A stretch of 64,000 nucleotides of DNA from Hypericibacter sp050729195 (GTDB taxonomy: Bacteria > Pseudomonadota > Alphaproteobacteria > Dongiales > Dongiaceae). The stretch covers positions 11,981-75,980 of the forward strand of contig NZ_JBOHKS010000134.1 of assembly GCF_050729195.1 (NCBI RefSeq). The letters run 5' to 3'. Made by a program: the position numbers and the translations under genes. Under the pieces are notes generated by a model. It worked only from the letters and a program-made list of their open reading frames with translations. It ran no database searches and had not been told where the DNA came from. Position 1 is the stretch's first letter. Each line of letters begins with the position of its first letter. Shown here in pieces: positions 61,574-64,000 of this stretch.

Positions 61574-61663
61574 TGGCGGAGGAGGCGGGATTCGAACCCG
61601 CGATAGGTTTTACCCTATGCACGCTTTCCAAGCGTGTGCCTTAAACCACTCGGCCACCCCTCC
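61574..61663 (-). tRNA. tRNA-Ser (GGA anticodon)
   Basis: Reading the minus strand, the 5' end GGAGGGG (61663 downwards) pairs with CTCCTCC near 61578-61584; the anticodon arm has a loop CTTGGAAAG with anticodon GGA (plus strand 61627-61629); a long variable arm typical of Ser tRNA lies between; the T arm reads GCGGGTTCGAATCCCGC. Discriminator G is followed by an encoded CCA. The 90-base length including CCA fits a class II tRNA. Confidence 0.95.
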
Positions 61664-61842
61664 AGCGCTTATCGGCGACGGGTCAGCCCGAGAGCGGCCG
61701 GTCGCGAAGCGGCGGGGACCCTAGCCCAGGCTCCCGGGCCGACGCAACCCTCGGTCCGCCTCTCTTCAAACCCTGGTTCTCAAGGATTCTCGGCGGCCCG
61801 AACGGCCCCCGAACGGCCAAGCTGGCGATGCCGATCCGATCG

Positions 61843-62262
61843 TCACTCCGCCGGCTCGGCCGCATGCATCGGCGCGTTGCCGCTCGCTGGCTGCGGCGGC
61901 AGACGCACCTCGTCTTCCTTGGCCGGAACGGCCTTGCCGTCGGCGGCGCGCCACTGGCGCGCCAGCTCGTTCAGCTGGCTGAGCACCAGGCGCAATTCCT
62001 CGCCGCGCTGGGTCAGGCTGTAGGTCACACGCGGCGGGATGGTTGCCTCATAACGACGGTCGACGATGCCGGTGCTTTCCAGCATGCGCAGCCGCTCGGT
62101 CAGGACCTTGGCGGAGATGCCGGGCACCTGGCGCTTGATCTCGCCGAAGCGGCTCGGCCCCGAACGCAACAACACCCAAAGGATGTAGGTGGTCCAAGGG
62201 CCCATCAGGATTCGGAGGACCCAATCCATCGGGCATTCAGTCACTGCCGCCGTACGCGCCAT
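61843..62262 (-). CDS. HxlR-family transcriptional regulator
   Basis: A 139-residue winged-helix regulator of the HxlR type. The family signature starts with CPMDWVLRILMGPWTTYILWVL (conserved CP and W) and continues FGEIKRQVPGISAKVLTERLR and LTQRG. AGGAG eight bases before the ATG at 62262 supports that start; a GTG at 62265 is one codon longer. The C-terminus is a charged, proline-rich tail. HxlR regulators often sense reactive carbonyls or redox stress through the N-terminal Cys. It is divergent from a small membrane protein, with a candidate palindrome between. Confidence 0.9.
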   Translation of the reverse strand: MARTAAVTECPMDWVLRILMGPWTTYILWVLLRSGPSRFGEIKRQVPGISAKVLTERLRMLESTGIVDRRYEATIPPRVTYSLTQRGEELRLVLSQLNELARQWRAADGKAVPAKEDEVRLPPQPASGNAPMHAAEPAE

Positions 62263-62337
62263 CACGAAAGCTCCTGTCTCGGTTCCTGCCCCGCTCCTTG
62301 AGCCCGGATCAGGGCCGGAGCGGTGACTTCGTTACGT

Positions 62338-62356
62338 TACCGGTACCATGCCGGTA
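62338..62356. promoter_or_regulatory. Candidate HxlR operator
   Basis: TACCGG-N7-CCGGTA (62338-62343 / 62351-62356) is a perfect 6-bp inverted repeat 76 bases upstream of the HxlR start and 139 bases upstream of the divergent membrane protein. Position and symmetry fit an operator for the adjacent regulator; there is no direct proof. Confidence 0.4.
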
Positions 62357-62494
62357 TCTTTTGGCAAGTCACGCTATTGTTATCACCAGCAACCTCACTT
62401 GATGCTCGCCCCTCCCCTTTCGGCCGGTTTCCCGAGCCGGCCCAAGCCGTTAAGGTCGGGCGTCGTTGAGGCCGGTAAAAGACCGACAGTTGTC

Positions 62495-62803
62495 ATGGCA
62501 AGATCGCTGCGAGTTCTGGGCTGGGTCCTGCTGGCGGTCGCCGCCGCCTTCCTGGGCCATGACCTGGTGCTGCTGCTGAAAGGCGGCCATTGGGACACGG
62601 TCTCGCTCGGCCAGGCCTGGGGTTGGCTCCATGAGCCCAGCCGCGACGGGCTGCAGGCGCAGCTCGAGGCGCTCTGGCCGCTGCTCGGTCGCGGCGCCGG
62701 CGTTCTCTTGGGCTGGCCCGTCTGGGTTGTGTTCGGCGTGCCCGGTTTGCTGCTGTCGCTGGCCGGGCGGCGATCGGTGAAGCGCCGGCGCTGGTGGAGC
62801 TAG
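62495..62803 (+). CDS. Small membrane protein
   Basis: A 102-residue protein with two hydrophobic segments, near residues 7-27 (VLGWVLLAVAAAFLGHDLVLL) and 66-92 (GAGVLLGWPVWVVFGVPGLLLSL), and a basic C-terminal tail (RRSVKRRRWWS). The ATG at 62495 begins a normal membrane-protein N-terminus; the frame upstream to 62348 is unlikely. Function unknown. It is divergent from HxlR and convergent with lepA. Confidence 0.8.
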   Translation: MARSLRVLGWVLLAVAAAFLGHDLVLLLKGGHWDTVSLGQAWGWLHEPSRDGLQAQLEALWPLLGRGAGVLLGWPVWVVFGVPGLLLSLAGRRSVKRRRWWS

Positions 62804-62838
62804 CGGCGCCCGGCTTCTCGCTTAGGTCACCACCGACG

Positions 62839-64000
<1,162 letters not shown>

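Overview
The window is GC-rich chromosomal DNA with dense gene packing and many 1-8 bp overlaps. Gene content (FixL/FixJ-type two-component genes, dipeptide-type ABC transporters, CocE/NonD hydrolases, hydantoinase genes, DUF1993, dodecin, a bacterial EF-4/LepA) fits a free-living or soil alphaproteobacterium, probably of the Rhodospirillales; the order is inference, the class fairly safe. I see no insertion sequence, prophage, CRISPR array, rRNA or replication origin. One tRNA-Ser(GGA) lies near the right end.

Region by region. (1) 1-16.6 kb is a catabolic island. A partial PAP2 phosphatase converges on a long minus-strand operon: TetR, two CocE/NonD hydrolases, a dipeptide-type ABC importer (binding protein, two permeases, two ATPases), a BtpA-like protein and a PfkB kinase. 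An iron-dependent alcohol dehydrogenase and a third CocE/NonD paralogue are divergent from it, with a 16-bp palindrome between. (2) 16.6-27.2 kb holds a Pot-type ABC importer and, convergently, hyuA/hyuB (ATP-dependent hydantoin or oxoproline opening), a conserved protein of unknown function and a LysR regulator. A 17-bp dyad shared by the importer promoter region and the LysR promoter region links the two halves. (3) 27.2-35.3 kb is the most unusual part: 13 tightly packed minus-strand genes, mostly of unknown families, with one isoprenoid-synthase-like protein, one geranylgeranyl-reductase-like flavoprotein, cysteine-rich proteins, an 11-residue repeat protein and beta-sandwich proteins. Four of its products end exactly in Cys or Cys-Cys. 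(4) 35.9-45 kb carries a flavin monooxygenase, dodecin, AraC regulator, FixL/FixJ-like pair, alpha/beta hydrolase, Dps-like protein, phospholipase-D-like protein, NTF2-like protein and a DCC protein. (5) 45-60.5 kb is signalling-rich: a CHASE3-like histidine kinase, a chemoreceptor, single-domain and FixJ-type response regulators, a decayed kinase remnant, MarR and an 1857-residue kinase/ATPase/histidine-kinase fusion; a periplasmic alpha-carbonic anhydrase and a small nucleotide kinase are interspersed. (6) 60.5-64 kb has a DUF1993 gene broken by a single in-frame TGA, tRNA-Ser, an HxlR regulator, a small membrane protein and the 3' part of lepA.

How the genes work together: regions 1 and 2 each pair an importer with hydrolases and a local regulator, the normal architecture for scavenging one class of amide, ester or cyclic-amide compound. 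Region 3 looks like a dedicated cytoplasmic assembly or modification system with an isoprenoid branch; it is the best candidate here for an undescribed system.
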